64,000 bases of DNA, taken from assembly GCF_004361855.1 (NCBI RefSeq), contig NZ_SNWQ01000001.1:620001-684000 (forward strand), read 5' to 3'. Shown here piece after piece: positions 49,231 through 58,606 of the stretch. The notes under the pieces were generated by a model. The model was not told where the DNA came from. It was given only the letters and a program-made list of their open reading frames with translations, and did not search any database. The position numbers and the translations under genes were made by a program. Every line of letters begins with the position of its first letter. Position 1 is the stretch's first letter. Source of the stretch: Kribbella caucasensis (GTDB taxonomy: Bacteria; Actinomycetota; Actinomycetes; Propionibacteriales; Kribbellaceae).

Positions 49231-50877
49231 GTGTCGAACCAGACCGTGAGTCCGGGTGCCCTGCTTGCCGGCCGCTACCGGATCGCCGAGTTGCTCGCGG
49301 AGATCGACGGTGCGCGGGTCTGGCGGGCAGTGGATGAGGTGCTCAGCAGAGCGGTCGTCGTGGACGTCCTACCGGTTGGCGACCCGCGGACGAACATGCT
49401 CTTCGACGCCGCCCGCCGGGCCGCCGCCGCTGCCGACCCCCGATTCCTCCGCGTCCTCGACTGCGACCTCTTCGAGGGCGTCACGTACTGCGTCCGCGAG
49501 TGGGCCGGCGGCCGTCCGCTGGAACGCATGCTGAGCGCGGGCCCACTCACCGGTCAGCAAGCCGGCTGGCTGGCCCGCGAGGTATCCGAAGCGCTGGAGA
49601 ACCTGCACCGCACCGGGCACGCCCACGGCTCGATCAGCCCGGCCACGGTCGTGGTCACCGATGCCGGCGCTATCAAGGTCGTCGGACTCGCCACCGAAGC
49701 GGCGCTGCGATCCACTGGTCCGGGTACGCCGGAGCAGGACGTCCGCGCGCTCGGCGAGCTCCTGTACAGCTCCCTCACCGGTCGCTGGCCCAGCCCCGCG
49801 CCAGCGTGGGGTCTCCAGCCCGCGCCGGTCGAGCACGGCCGGCTGCTGAGCCCGCGGCAGGTGCGCGCCGGAGTGCCGCGTTCGCTGGACGACATCGCCG
49901 ACCGGCTGCTCGGCGATCCGCCGCGGCACCACACAGCCCCGATCACGAGCGCCGCTGGTCTGTCCGCTGCCTTGTCCGGCGTGGTCGGCAGCTCGCACGA
50001 GCCGCCGAGCCAGATGGACGAGACGGTCGCGATCGCCCGGCAGAACGGCAGCGTCGACGACGCCACCCAGGTCGTCCCACAGACTCCGCCCGCGCTCGAC
50101 CCGACCCCACCGGCGGTCGCGGTGGCGAGTAACGGTCACACCCCGCGCGCGGCGTACGGGCAGGTGACCGAGACCCGGCCGGTACGCCGGCAGCAGCCGA
50201 ACCAGAACGGGAACGGCCGGCGCCGTCCGCCGGTCGACGAGCCGAAACCGCGCGGCAGCTGGGGCGGGCGGATCCTGATCCTGCTGGCGATCCTGGCCCT
50301 GTTGTCGGTGATCGCGATGGCGCAGTTCCTGGTCAAGGGTGCGATCAACAAGGACCAGGGCTCCGGCAACAACGCCACCGAGACGCCGCAGGCCACGGCC
50401 CCGGAGACCCCGACCAGCGCGAACGTCAAGATCGTCTCCGGCAAGGACTTCGACCCGCCGCCGGACGGCAACGGCGAGGAGCACCCGGAGGACGTCCCGA
50501 ACACGTTCGACGGCAAGCCGAGCACCACCTGGACGACCATGTCCTACAAGCGCCGGGCGGACCTCGGCGGCACCAAGGACGGCGTCGGCATCATCTACGA
50601 CCTCGGTCAGATGACGTCGGTTTCCCAGGTGACGGTGACCCTGGTCGGCGACGACACCGATCTCCAGCTGATGGTGCCCAAGGCCGATGGCAACACCTCC
50701 CCGACCGCGGCGAGCGGCTGGAAGTCGGTGGCGGCGGTCGAGGGTGCCGGTGAGTCGGCCGAGCTGAGGCCGGCCGCGGCGGTCCAGAGCCGGTACGTCC
50801 TGGTCTGGCTGACCAAACTGCCCAAGGAAGGCAGCGGCTTCCGGGGCGAGATCTCGGAGGTCACGGTCCAGCGATGA
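49231..50877 (+). CDS. Membrane pseudokinase (MviN-associated type)
   Basis: 548-aa receptor-like protein. The cytosolic Ser/Thr-kinase fold (about 10-240) is clearly degenerate: GALLAGRYRIAELLAEIDGA replaces the Gly-loop, HAHGSISPATVVV replaces HRDLKPxN, and VVGLATEAA replaces DFG. A linker (RRQQPNQNGNGRRRPP), one TM (about 345-370, ILLAILALLSVIAMAQFLVK) and an extracellular galactose-binding/discoidin-like domain (TFDGKPSTTWTTMSYKRRAD) complete it. In mycobacteria the equivalent is the C-terminal part of MviN and recruits FhaA after phosphorylation. GTG 49231 has GGAGGG 11 nt upstream. It overlaps sigM by 4 bp. Confidence 0.88.
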   Translation: MSNQTVSPGALLAGRYRIAELLAEIDGARVWRAVDEVLSRAVVVDVLPVGDPRTNMLFDAARRAAAAADPRFLRVLDCDLFEGVTYCVREWAGGRPLERMLSAGPLTGQQAGWLAREVSEALENLHRTGHAHGSISPATVVVTDAGAIKVVGLATEAALRSTGPGTPEQDVRALGELLYSSLTGRWPSPAPAWGLQPAPVEHGRLLSPRQVRAGVPRSLDDIADRLLGDPPRHHTAPITSAAGLSAALSGVVGSSHEPPSQMDETVAIARQNGSVDDATQVVPQTPPALDPTPPAVAVASNGHTPRAAYGQVTETRPVRRQQPNQNGNGRRRPPVDEPKPRGSWGGRILILLAILALLSVIAMAQFLVKGAINKDQGSGNNATETPQATAPETPTSANVKIVSGKDFDPPPDGNGEEHPEDVPNTFDGKPSTTWTTMSYKRRADLGGTKDGVGIIYDLGQMTSVSQVTVTLVGDDTDLQLMVPKADGNTSPTAASGWKSVAAVEGAGESAELRPAAAVQSRYVLVWLTKLPKEGSGFRGEISEVTVQR

Positions 50878-51668
50878 CCTCCGGTATTGATTCCAGCCCC
50901 ACCCCGCCGCCCCGGTCGGGCATCACCCGGATCGGCCCGCCGCCGAGCCCGGGTGAGCAGCCGGTGGCGCACGGCTATGAGGCGATGGACGACCACGAGC
51001 TGCTCCGGCTGCACGTGGCCGGCAACCCGGACTCGTTCGGGTTCCTGGTCAAGCGGCACCGGGATCGGATGTGGGCGGTCGCGATCCGTACCCTGGGCGA
51101 ACCCGAGGAGGCTGCGGACGCGCTGCAGGAGGCGTTCATCTCCGCGTTCCGCCGGGCCGACTCGTTCCGCGGTGAGGCCAAGGTGACCACCTGGCTGCAC
51201 CGGATCGTGGTCAACGCCTGCCTGGACCGGATCCGCCGCCGCCAGGTCCGCGCGGCCGACCCGCTGCCGGAGGACGAGGACCGCGCGGCCGAGCTCGCCG
51301 GTCCCGCCGAAGACGACCCGGCCGAGGTCCGGGAACGCCGGATCGACGTCCTGAACGCGCTCAAGCAGATCAACGTCGACCAGCGCAGCGCTCTCGTCCT
51401 GGTCGACATGGAGGGCTACTCGATCGAGGAGGCGGCCGCCATCCTCGGCTGTGCCCCGGGCACGGTGAAGAGCCGTTGTGCTCGCGGCCGGGCCCGGCTG
51501 CTGCCGCTGCTGAAGCACTGGCAGACCACCCACGCCGGGCGGTCCGACGTACCGGAGCAGGCCGCGGCGGAGACCGAGGCTGAAACCACGGCGGAGACCA
51601 CAGTGGAGACCACGGCCGGGCCGGAGTCGGCCGCCAAGACGTCTGCGGAATCGGTGGGAACCGAATGA
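50874..51668 (+). CDS. sigM: ECF-type RNA polymerase sigma factor, SigM-like
   Basis: 264-aa sigma-70 family ECF factor. Region 2 (about 38-110): ELLRLHVAGNPDSFGFLVKR and DALQEAFISAFRRADSFRGE, then TWLHRIVVNACLDRIRRR; region 4 (about 150-205): VDMEGYSIEEAAAILGCAPG, TVKSRCARGRARLL. The 37-residue N-terminal extension is Pro/Ser-rich, and a C-terminal tail of 50 residues is Glu/Thr-rich (ETEAETTAETTVETTA) and unlike the conserved part. It overlaps the pseudokinase stop as ATGA and is followed by its anti-sigma gene 109 bp downstream. Responds, by family, to envelope stress. Confidence 0.93.
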   Translation: MTSGIDSSPTPPPRSGITRIGPPPSPGEQPVAHGYEAMDDHELLRLHVAGNPDSFGFLVKRHRDRMWAVAIRTLGEPEEAADALQEAFISAFRRADSFRGEAKVTTWLHRIVVNACLDRIRRRQVRAADPLPEDEDRAAELAGPAEDDPAEVRERRIDVLNALKQINVDQRSALVLVDMEGYSIEEAAAILGCAPGTVKSRCARGRARLLPLLKHWQTTHAGRSDVPEQAAAETEAETTAETTVETTAGPESAAKTSAESVGTE

Positions 51669-51777
51669 GCGGAACGCCCGTCGAAGCGAAGTCGCTCAAC
51701 TGCGACCTGCCTTCACTTGCCTACCGGAGCATTCCGATGACCCATCTGCGCACCTCCAGCGAGGGGGCGAGTTCCCG

Positions 51778-52536
51778 ATGACCGATTCCGGTCTGCCGAC
51801 CAGTGAGCATCTCGAGCACCTGGACACGGACACCATCGCCGATCTGATCGAGAACCTGCTGCCCGCGACCGAGGCCCACCGGGCTCGTGAACACGTGAAG
51901 GCCTGCCCGGACTGCCAGCAGACATATGACGCGCTGTGGCAGCTGTCCGAGGACCTCGCCGAAGAGGGCCGCAGCGACATCCCGATTCCGCCCGACGTGG
52001 CCGAGCATCTGGACGCCGTGATCGTGTCGGAGTCCGTCCTGCGCGCCTCCACGGTCGGGGTGCACTCGTTGGCCCAGCTCCGCGAGGAGCCCCACCGGCA
52101 CTTGCCGAAGCTGATGCTCGGAGCCGCCGCGGTCATCGTGGTCGCGGCCGTCGGGGTCGGCGTGGTGCTGGCGACCGCGGACCAGAGCAAGGACGGCGCC
52201 GCGGCGACCAAGACGACCCAGCCGGTGGCCGTCCCGACGCTCACGCCGGAGCAGGTCGGGCCGGAGGCGCAGCGCTGGCTGGAGAACTCCACCGACCCGG
52301 TGCTGCACGGCGCCAGCAGCGAGATCGACTGTGCCCGGGACTTCGCCTCCGGCCGGCCGAACCCGGTCGTCCGGCTGGTCCAGCCCGCCGAGGTGGGTGA
52401 CCGGCGGGCCACCATCATCGGTCTGCAGGGTGGTTCACCCCGCGACATCCAGATCTTCGTGGTCACCGGCTGTAGCTCGTCCGGCGGTGTCGCGAGCCCG
52501 TTCTACGACACCACCATCACCCTGCGCAATCGCTGA
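51778..52536 (+). CDS. Membrane anti-sigma factor with zinc-finger (HC2) domain
   Basis: 252-aa single-pass protein. The N-terminal domain (1-80) contains HLDTDTIADLIENLLPATEA followed by AREHVKACPDCQQTYDALWQ, a HxxxCxxC zinc-finger typical of anti-ECF factors. TM at about 113-134 (LMLGAAAVIVVAAVGVGVVL). The extracellular C-terminal part has two cysteines (about 182 and 229). It lies after sigM and is expected to hold SigM at the membrane until stress, as RsmA does. RBS GAGGGGGCG before ATG 51778. Confidence 0.85.
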   Translation: MTDSGLPTSEHLEHLDTDTIADLIENLLPATEAHRAREHVKACPDCQQTYDALWQLSEDLAEEGRSDIPIPPDVAEHLDAVIVSESVLRASTVGVHSLAQLREEPHRHLPKLMLGAAAVIVVAAVGVGVVLATADQSKDGAAATKTTQPVAVPTLTPEQVGPEAQRWLENSTDPVLHGASSEIDCARDFASGRPNPVVRLVQPAEVGDRRATIIGLQGGSPRDIQIFVVTGCSSSGGVASPFYDTTITLRNR

Positions 52537-52585
52537 TTCCGTTCGGTGAGCCAGTGGCCTGCGTGGCGTGCGTCATGGGTACGGT

Positions 52586-52613
52586 GGGAATGGTCGGCCT
52601 CTAGGATCCGTTG
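52586..52613 (+). promoter_or_regulatory. SigR-type (oxidative/thiol stress) promoter of trxBA
   Basis: GGGAAT (52586-52591), exactly 18 bp, then GTTG (52610-52613), matching the SigR/SigH consensus GGGAAT-N18-GTT. A housekeeping-like -10 TAGGAT at 52602-52607 lies within. About 40 nt of leader precede trxB. Confidence 0.85.
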
Positions 52614-52653
52614 AGTACGACGTCCAGTCTCGACGAGAACGAGGAACGCCTGC

Positions 52654-53634
52654 ATGAGCGACGCAGCAGTCCGCAACGTGATCATCATCGGCTCCGGCCC
52701 CGCGGGCTACACGGCTGCCGTCTACGCCGCCCGCGCTCGGCTGGAACCACTGGTGTTCGAGGGGTCCGTCACCGCTGGTGGCGCGCTGATGAACACCACC
52801 GAGGTGGAGAACTTCCCCGGTTTCTCGGACGGCATCATGGGCCCGGCCCTGATGGACGAGATGCGTTCCCAGGCCGAGCGGTTCGGCGCCGAACTGGTCG
52901 CCGACGACATCGTCGAGGTCGACCTGACCGGTGACATCAAGGTGGTCACCGACTCGGCCGGTACCCAGCATCGGGCCAAGGCCGTCGTACTCGCGATGGG
53001 CTCGGGCTACCGCAAGCTGGATCTGCCGGACGAGGACCGGCTGTCCGGCCACGGTGTTTCCTGGTGTGCGACCTGTGACGGGTTCTTCTTCCGTGAACAG
53101 GAGATCGCGGTCGTCGGCGGCGGTGACTCCGCGGTCGAGGAGGCGATCTTCCTGACCCGGTTCGCCAGCAAGGTGACGCTGATCCACCGGCGCGACGAGC
53201 TGCGTGCCTCGAAGATCATGGCCGACCGGGCGTTCGCGAACGACAAGCTCGAGTTCGCCTGGAACTCCGAGGTCGCCGAGATCCACGGCGACGACAAGCT
53301 GACCGGCGTGACCCTGCGGGACACCAGCACCGGCGAGACCCGGGAGCTGCCCGTCGGCGGCCTGTTCATCGCGATCGGCCACGACCCGCGCTCGGAGCTG
53401 GTCAAGGGTCAGGTGGACCTGGACGACGAGGGCTATGTCCTTGTCGAGGAGGGCAGCACCGCCACCAACCTGCCGGGCGTGTTCGCGTCCGGCGACCTGG
53501 TGGACCACACCTACCGGCAGGCGATCACCGCGGCCGGCACGGGCTGCGCCGCCGCCCTGGACGCCGAGCGCTTCCTGGCGCACCTGGAACACGCCGAGGC
53601 CACCGCCCTGGCGACCGAACCTGTCTCTGTCTGA
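52654..53634 (+). CDS. trxB: Thioredoxin reductase
   Basis: 326-aa FAD- and NADPH-dependent homodimer reducing thioredoxin. The FAD motif is [18 protein letters not shown] at 11-28, the redox-active pair CATC ([13 protein letters not shown], about 139-151), and the NADPH motif [15 protein letters not shown]. The C-terminal FAD contact is [20 protein letters not shown]. Length is typical. ATG 52654 has GAGGAAC nearby. The SigR-type promoter and the position next to trxA show a thiol-stress operon. It follows the sigM/anti-sigma pair but has its own promoter. Confidence 0.97.
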   Translation: MSDAAVRNVIIIGSGPAGYTAAVYAARARLEPLVFEGSVTAGGALMNTTEVENFPGFSDGIMGPALMDEMRSQAERFGAELVADDIVEVDLTGDIKVVTDSAGTQHRAKAVVLAMGSGYRKLDLPDEDRLSGHGVSWCATCDGFFFREQEIAVVGGGDSAVEEAIFLTRFASKVTLIHRRDELRASKIMADRAFANDKLEFAWNSEVAEIHGDDKLTGVTLRDTSTGETRELPVGGLFIAIGHDPRSELVKGQVDLDDEGYVLVEEGSTATNLPGVFASGDLVDHTYRQAITAAGTGCAAALDAERFLAHLEHAEATALATEPVSV

Positions 53635-53674
53635 ACACTCGAAGTTCGAGAAACAACCCGTTAAGGAGTTCGCC

Positions 53675-54004
53675 GTGGGCGAGAAGATGAAGGCCGTCAC
53701 CGATGCCGAGTTCGAGCAGACCGTGCTGAAGAGCGACAAGCCGGTGCTGGTCGACTTCTGGGCGGAGTGGTGCGGCCCGTGCCGCCAGGTCTCGCCGATC
53801 CTGGAGGAGCTGAACGGTGAGCACAGCGACAAGCTCACCTTCCTGAAGATGAACGTCGACGAGAACCCGGTCACCCCGAGCAACTACCGCGTCACCGGTA
53901 TCCCTACCATCAATGTCTACGTGAACGGTGAACTGGCCAGGTCCATCGTCGGCGCGAAGCCGAAGGCAGCGCTGCTGAAGGAGCTTGCTGAGTTCACCGC
54001 CTGA
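53675..54004 (+). CDS. trxA: Thioredoxin
   Basis: 109-aa thioredoxin. The active site is WCGPC (DFWAEWCGPCRQVSP, about residues 30-34), followed by the cis-Pro motif GIPTINVYVNGE. Start GTG 53675 is fixed by AAGGAG (53663-53668). It lies 40 bp after trxB and is co-transcribed with it. Supplies reducing power for ribonucleotide reductase, Msr and others. Confidence 0.96.
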   Translation: MGEKMKAVTDAEFEQTVLKSDKPVLVDFWAEWCGPCRQVSPILEELNGEHSDKLTFLKMNVDENPVTPSNYRVTGIPTINVYVNGELARSIVGAKPKAALLKELAEFTA

Positions 54005-54066
54005 CACACTGCTTGAGAGCGTCCCGGTAGTTGGGGCGCTTGTCCGCCGCATGGCAAGGAGCATTG

Positions 54067-55215
54067 ATGACCGGCCCACTGTTGGATGGCCCGCACGGCG
54101 CCCGGATCTACCGGATCGGGGACAGCGGCGAAGCCGTCGCCGAGATCATCGGCAAACTGCAGCGGCTCGGCCTGCTGGCGCCCGGTGAGCACTACGTGTA
54201 CGACGAGGCCACCGCCCACGCCGTCCGGGGATTCCAGCAGCAACGCGGACTGATGATCGACGGGATCGTCGGCCCGCAGACCTATCGGGCGATCGACGAC
54301 GCACGTTGGCGGCTGGGCGACCGGCTGCTGACGTACGTCGTCTCGCATCCGCTCACCGGTGACGACGTGGTCGACCTGCAGTCGAAGCTGCAGGAGCTCG
54401 GGTTCGCCGTCGCCCGGGTGGACGGGATCTTCGGGGCGGACACGCAACGCGCCGTGACTGAATTCCAGCGCAACATGGGTCTGCCGGCGGACGGGACGTG
54501 CGGTCCGTCCACGTTCAAGGCTCTGCAGCGGATCCGTCCGATGGCGACCGGCGGCCGCCCGGACGCGTTGCGCGCCTCCGAGGCGGTGCGCGCCGCCGGT
54601 CCGCGGTTGTCCGGGAAGACTGTCGTGATCGATCCCGGGCATGGCGGATTCGACTACGGCTGGGAGGGATTCGGCCTGCGCGAGTCCGACGTGGCGTACG
54701 ACCTGGCCGCGCGGATCGAGGGTCGCCTCGGCGCCACCGGCGTACGGGCTTATCTGTCCCGTGGGCGGGATCAGGGGCCGGACGAGCTGGCGCGGGCCGC
54801 GTTCGCGAACGACACGGACGCCAACCTCTGCGTGTCCCTGCACACCGACGGGTCGATGAACCCCGAAGCGCAGGGTGTCGCGACCTACTTCTACGGCAAC
54901 GATCTGCACGGCGCCTCGTCCAGCGTGGGCGAGCAGTTCGCCGGCCTGGTACAGCGCGAGATCGTGGCCCGGACCGACCTGCTGAACTGCCGGACCCACG
55001 CCAAGACCTGGGACCTGCTCCGCCGGACCAAGATGCCCGCGGTCCGGCTGGAGATCGGCTACGTCACCAACCCGCACGACGCGGCCCGGCTGGCCGATCC
55101 CGCCTTCCGCGACGTGGTCGCCGAGGCGATCGTGGTCGCGATCCAGCGCGTCTACCTCCCGCCGGAGCAGGACGCCGCGACCGGCATGCTCCGGCTCGGC
55201 CAGCTGACCGTTTGA
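54067..55215 (+). CDS. cwlM: CwlM-like N-acetylmuramoyl-L-alanine amidase homologue
   Basis: 382-aa protein without a signal peptide. Two PG_binding_1 repeats at about 15-80 and 90-150 (FQQQRGLMIDGIVGPQTYRA; FGADTQRAVTEFQRNMGLPA) precede an Amidase_3 domain: VIDPGHGGFDYGWEGFGLRE, LCVSLHTDGSM, and RLEIGYVTNPHD. All four usual residues (His, Glu, His, Glu) are visible, so catalysis is possible. In mycobacteria the cytosolic CwlM regulates MurA when phosphorylated by PknB, and its position next to trxA matches. ATG 54067 has AAGGAG 6 nt upstream. The conserved gene order ends here; the following 5 kb are accessory. Confidence 0.9.
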   Translation: MTGPLLDGPHGARIYRIGDSGEAVAEIIGKLQRLGLLAPGEHYVYDEATAHAVRGFQQQRGLMIDGIVGPQTYRAIDDARWRLGDRLLTYVVSHPLTGDDVVDLQSKLQELGFAVARVDGIFGADTQRAVTEFQRNMGLPADGTCGPSTFKALQRIRPMATGGRPDALRASEAVRAAGPRLSGKTVVIDPGHGGFDYGWEGFGLRESDVAYDLAARIEGRLGATGVRAYLSRGRDQGPDELARAAFANDTDANLCVSLHTDGSMNPEAQGVATYFYGNDLHGASSSVGEQFAGLVQREIVARTDLLNCRTHAKTWDLLRRTKMPAVRLEIGYVTNPHDAARLADPAFRDVVAEAIVVAIQRVYLPPEQDAATGMLRLGQLTV

Positions 55216-55376
55216 CCTCTCCCCGTACTCCGGGGTCCGCGGCCGGCCGCTTGTCCAGGATTCTCGGCGGTTTGATCACTTTTCTGATCGAGATCCTCCG
55301 CGCGCCCTTCACCAACTGTCAGTGATCAGACAGCTACCTTAGGTGACTTGTCGATCAACCTAGGTGGTGGAAAGCG

Positions 55377-56381
55377 TTGTTCAAAGCTCTGATCGGCAGC
55401 GTCGGCCTGCTCGCTCTCGCGGCCGGACCCGGCGTTGCACCTGCGACCGCGCAAGCGCCGCCGAATGCTCTGCCTTCCAATATGGCAACCGGCGTCGAGG
55501 CGCAGGACGGGCGACTGATCGGCCTGACCGACCAGCAGTACGAGAACACCCAGGCGGCCCGGATCCGGGTGATGGACCCGGCGGTCGCGAACTGGAACAC
55601 CGCGGCCGCGCAGAAGTGGGCGTGGGCCCCGACCAGCGGGAACGGGTTCGCCGGATTGGCGAGCGCCTGGGGACTCCCGTCAGACGTGAAGCTGCGGAAA
55701 CGGGCCGGCAAGTACGTCGCGGTGGTGTCCGACACCCGCGGCCTGGCAGCCTTGATCAGCTACCCGGCCGGCAAGCGGTTGTGGGCGGTCAACGTCGGCG
55801 GATCGTCCGCGAGCCCGCACAGCGTCGAGCTGCTGCCGAACGGAAACGTGGCGGTGGCGGCGAGCGGCAGCGGCGGCTTCATCCGGGTGTACACGGCGTC
55901 CCAGGGCTCTGCTTCGGCGAAATACGTGAACTTCCCGCTGAACTTCGCTCACGGCGTCAGCTGGGACCCGGCCCGCAAGGTGCTCTGGGCCCTCGGCAAC
56001 GACCAGTTGGTGGCTTTGAAGATCACCGGGACGGCGGCCGCCCCGAAGCTCGAGAAGTCGAGGGTGATCACCCTGCCGAACGGCGGTGGGCACGACGTGG
56101 CTCCCGCGCTGGAGAACCACGACGTCTTCTGGGTCTCCACCGCGGAGACCATCTACCGGGTGAGCAAGTCCCGTGGCGCGGTCCTCGCCAGCAAAGACCT
56201 CCGGTCCGTCAAGAGCGTGAGCAGCATGGCCAACGGCCGGCTGATCCGCACCAGGCCGAAGCAGGGCTGCCGGTCGGGGTGGTGCACGGACACGGTGGAG
56301 TTCGCCGGACCGGCTGGGCTCCGGACCTTGTCCGGAGCCCAGATCTACAAGGCCCGCGTCTGGAGCTCCCGCTACGAGTGA
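55377..56381 (+). CDS. DUF6528-like secreted beta-propeller-type protein
   Basis: 334-aa exported protein. Signal peptide (LIGSVGLLALAAGPGVAPAT). The mature part is rich in Gly, Val, Trp and repeats of the type GKRLWAVNVGGSSASPHSVE and KVLWALGNDQLVALKI, suggesting propeller blades; two cysteines near the end (GCRSGWC). It belongs to an uncharacterised actinobacterial family (DUF6528-like) sometimes beside hydrolases. TTG 55377 is the only start consistent with the signal and GGTGGAAAG RBS. The gap upstream has the inverted segment CTGTCAGTGATCAGACAG. Last codons overlap the convergent MMPL gene by 10 bp. Confidence 0.75.
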   Translation: MFKALIGSVGLLALAAGPGVAPATAQAPPNALPSNMATGVEAQDGRLIGLTDQQYENTQAARIRVMDPAVANWNTAAAQKWAWAPTSGNGFAGLASAWGLPSDVKLRKRAGKYVAVVSDTRGLAALISYPAGKRLWAVNVGGSSASPHSVELLPNGNVAVAASGSGGFIRVYTASQGSASAKYVNFPLNFAHGVSWDPARKVLWALGNDQLVALKITGTAAAPKLEKSRVITLPNGGGHDVAPALENHDVFWVSTAETIYRVSKSRGAVLASKDLRSVKSVSSMANGRLIRTRPKQGCRSGWCTDTVEFAGPAGLRTLSGAQIYKARVWSSRYE

Positions 56382-58522
56382 TCCCGCTCGAGCGCGATCT
56401 TCGGGAGCACTCGCTCCAGCCTGCTCGGTAGCCACCAGGCGTGGTTGCCGAGCAGGCGTAGTACGGCCGGGACGATCACGCAGCGGATCAGCAGGGCGTC
56501 GATCAGGACCGCGGTGGCCAGACCGAGACCGAACTGGTTCAGCATCCGGTCCGGGCTGAGCAGGAAGGCACCGAAGACGACGATCATGATCGCGGCCGCG
56601 GCGGTGATCACGCTGCCGGTGTTCGCCAGCCCTTCCCGGACGGCTTCCTTCGCATCACCGGTCCGCCGCCATTCCTCGTGGATGCGGGAGATCAGGAACA
56701 CCTCGTAGTCCATCGAGAGCCCGAACACGATCGCGAAGATCATCACCGGGACGAACGCTTCGATCGGTCCCGGCTGCGCCCCGAACCAGCCCTGCTGGAA
56801 GACCAGCGTGATCACCCCGAGGGACGCGCCGATGCTGAGCAGGTTGAGGATCGCGGCCTTCAGCGGGATCAGTACGGATCGGAAGACGGCCAGCAACAAC
56901 AGGGCGGACAGACCGACCACGACGAGCACGAAGATCGGCAGCCGGTTGCTCACCGCATCCGCGAAGTCATCGGCCGCAGCGGTCGAACCGCCGACCAGGT
57001 ACGTCGCCTTGGTCTCCTGCTCGAGAGCGGGCAGCGTCGTGTCGCGCAGCCGGCGGACCAGGTCGCTGGTCGCCTCGTCCTGCGGCGCCGACTTCGGGAA
57101 CGCGATCACCGTGGCGACCTTGCCATCGGGCATCAGTTGCGGCGGAGTGACGGCGGCGATGCCCGGATCCGCTGCCAGCTTGCGGTTCAGCGCGTCGGCC
57201 GCGGCCTGGTTACCTTCGGACACGACGATCAGCGGGCCGTTGAAACCGGGCCCGAAGCCTTCGGCCAGCAGGTCGTACGCCTTGCGGGTCGTCTTGGCCG
57301 GATCGTCGGTACCGGCATCGGCGAAGCCAAGCCGCATGTCGAGCGCCGGCAGGCACAACGCCACCAGGGCGACCGGGCCGAGGATCAACGGAACCCACGG
57401 GCCCTTCTGTACCAGGGATGCCAGCTTGCGCCAGCCGTCGCCAGGGTTCCGGCGGGCCTTGGCGGCGTGCTTGCGGACGCTGCGCTCGATCCGCTTGCCG
57501 AACAAGGTCAGCAGCGCGGGCAGCAGGCTCACCGTTGCCAGCATCGTCATGAGCACGGTCAGGGTGACACCGAGAGCGACGCCTTGCAGGGCACCAAGTC
57601 CCAACGCCAGCAGGCCGAGCAGCGCGATGACCACCGTGCAACCGGCGAACATGACGGACCGGCCGGCCGTGTCGAGCGCGATCTCCGCGGCCCGTGGGCG
57701 CTCGGCTCCCTTGAGTAGTTCGCTGCGGTAGCGGGAGAAGATCAGCAACGCATAGTCGATACCGACGCCGAGACCGACCAGCATCATCACCGGGGCGGTG
57801 TAGTCGGGAACCGTGAAGAGGTGCGAGGCGAGGACCAGCAGGCCGAGCGTGCTGCCGACCGCGAACAGCGCGGTCAGCAACGGGAGAGTTGCCGCTAGCA
57901 ATGATCCGAAGAGGAAGACCAGGATCACCAGGGCGGCCAGGATCCCGGCGCCTTCGGACGCACCACCTCCACTCTCGACCGCGGACCGGACGAGGTCGCC
58001 GCCGAGTTCCACCTGTAGTCCGTCAGCGTCGATCGTCTGCGCCTTCTCGACGATCGTGCGGACGTCTTCGGCCGGCATGTCGGCCGCCACGACATCCAGG
58101 GCCACTGTCGAGTACGCCGTCTTGCCGTCGGCCGACACGGATCCCCCACTGGTGAAGGGATCCGTGACGTCGGCGACGTGCGGCTGGTCGCGGACCTCGG
58201 CGAGCATCGTGGTGATCCGGCTCTTCGTCGCCGCCTGCGCGAGACCGGCGTCGTCGTGCAGGACGATCTGGATCGACTCGGTGGAGCCCTGCGGCTGGTG
58301 CTCGCGGAAGGTGTCGATCACCCGCTGGGACTCGGTGCCCGGCAGGGAGGTGTCGTTCTTGTACGCGTTGCCCACCAGTTGCGACGCCACCGTCACGCCG
58401 ACGAGCACCAGCACCCAGAGCAGTACGGACAGGCCCGCGTGCCGCATCGCCCAGCCGGAGACGCGGTGCAACAGGCCTGGTTTCGCGGTCGTGGGCGGCC
58501 GCACGGGGGTTTCGACGGTCAT
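56372..58522 (-). CDS. MMPL family exporter
   Basis: 716-aa RND-superfamily membrane protein of the MmpL/YdfJ type. A first TM (about 32-52, LSVLLWVLVLVGVTVASQLV), a large porter loop (about 55-180), then TM2-6 (GILAALVILVFLFGSLLAAT; VGLGVGIDYALLIFSRYRSE), a second loop (about 405-520) and TM7-12 (FVPVMIFAIVFGLSMDYEVF with DYE proton-relay region). ATG 58522 has AGGAG upstream. It is divergent from a PadR-type gene whose operators lie between. Likely exports lipids or drugs, under PadR repression. Confidence 0.93.
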   Translation of the reverse strand: MTVETPVRPPTTAKPGLLHRVSGWAMRHAGLSVLLWVLVLVGVTVASQLVGNAYKNDTSLPGTESQRVIDTFREHQPQGSTESIQIVLHDDAGLAQAATKSRITTMLAEVRDQPHVADVTDPFTSGGSVSADGKTAYSTVALDVVAADMPAEDVRTIVEKAQTIDADGLQVELGGDLVRSAVESGGGASEGAGILAALVILVFLFGSLLAATLPLLTALFAVGSTLGLLVLASHLFTVPDYTAPVMMLVGLGVGIDYALLIFSRYRSELLKGAERPRAAEIALDTAGRSVMFAGCTVVIALLGLLALGLGALQGVALGVTLTVLMTMLATVSLLPALLTLFGKRIERSVRKHAAKARRNPGDGWRKLASLVQKGPWVPLILGPVALVALCLPALDMRLGFADAGTDDPAKTTRKAYDLLAEGFGPGFNGPLIVVSEGNQAAADALNRKLAADPGIAAVTPPQLMPDGKVATVIAFPKSAPQDEATSDLVRRLRDTTLPALEQETKATYLVGGSTAAADDFADAVSNRLPIFVLVVVGLSALLLLAVFRSVLIPLKAAILNLLSIGASLGVITLVFQQGWFGAQPGPIEAFVPVMIFAIVFGLSMDYEVFLISRIHEEWRRTGDAKEAVREGLANTGSVITAAAAIMIVVFGAFLLSPDRMLNQFGLGLATAVLIDALLIRCVIVPAVLRLLGNHAWWLPSRLERVLPKIALERDHS

Positions 58523-58543
58523 CTCAACTCCTGCGTCGATCGT

Positions 58544-58568
58544 CTACATGTAGCGTTTCTACATGTTG
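58544..58568. promoter_or_regulatory. Tandem PadR-type operators
   Basis: CTACATGTAG (58544-58553, perfect palindrome) and CTACATGTTG (58559-58568), 15 bp apart, both with ATGT/ACAT. A third, CTACATGAAG, overlaps the padR start codon (58604-58613). They sit between the exporter and regulator starts. Confidence 0.75.
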
Positions 58569-58594
58569 CCTCTCGACGGTAACACGCATATGAG

Positions 58595-58600
58595 TAGACT
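58595..58600 (+). promoter_or_regulatory. -10 element of leaderless padR transcript
   Basis: TAGACT, 6 nt before ATG 58607; no Shine-Dalgarno. Identical hexamer and spacing to 26263-26268. Confidence 0.65.
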
Positions 58601-58606
58601 GGCTAC

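Noticed and set aside
56678-57718. 346-codon frame antisense to the MMPL exporter
   Set aside because: Gln/Asp/Arg-rich shadow without start signal or family.
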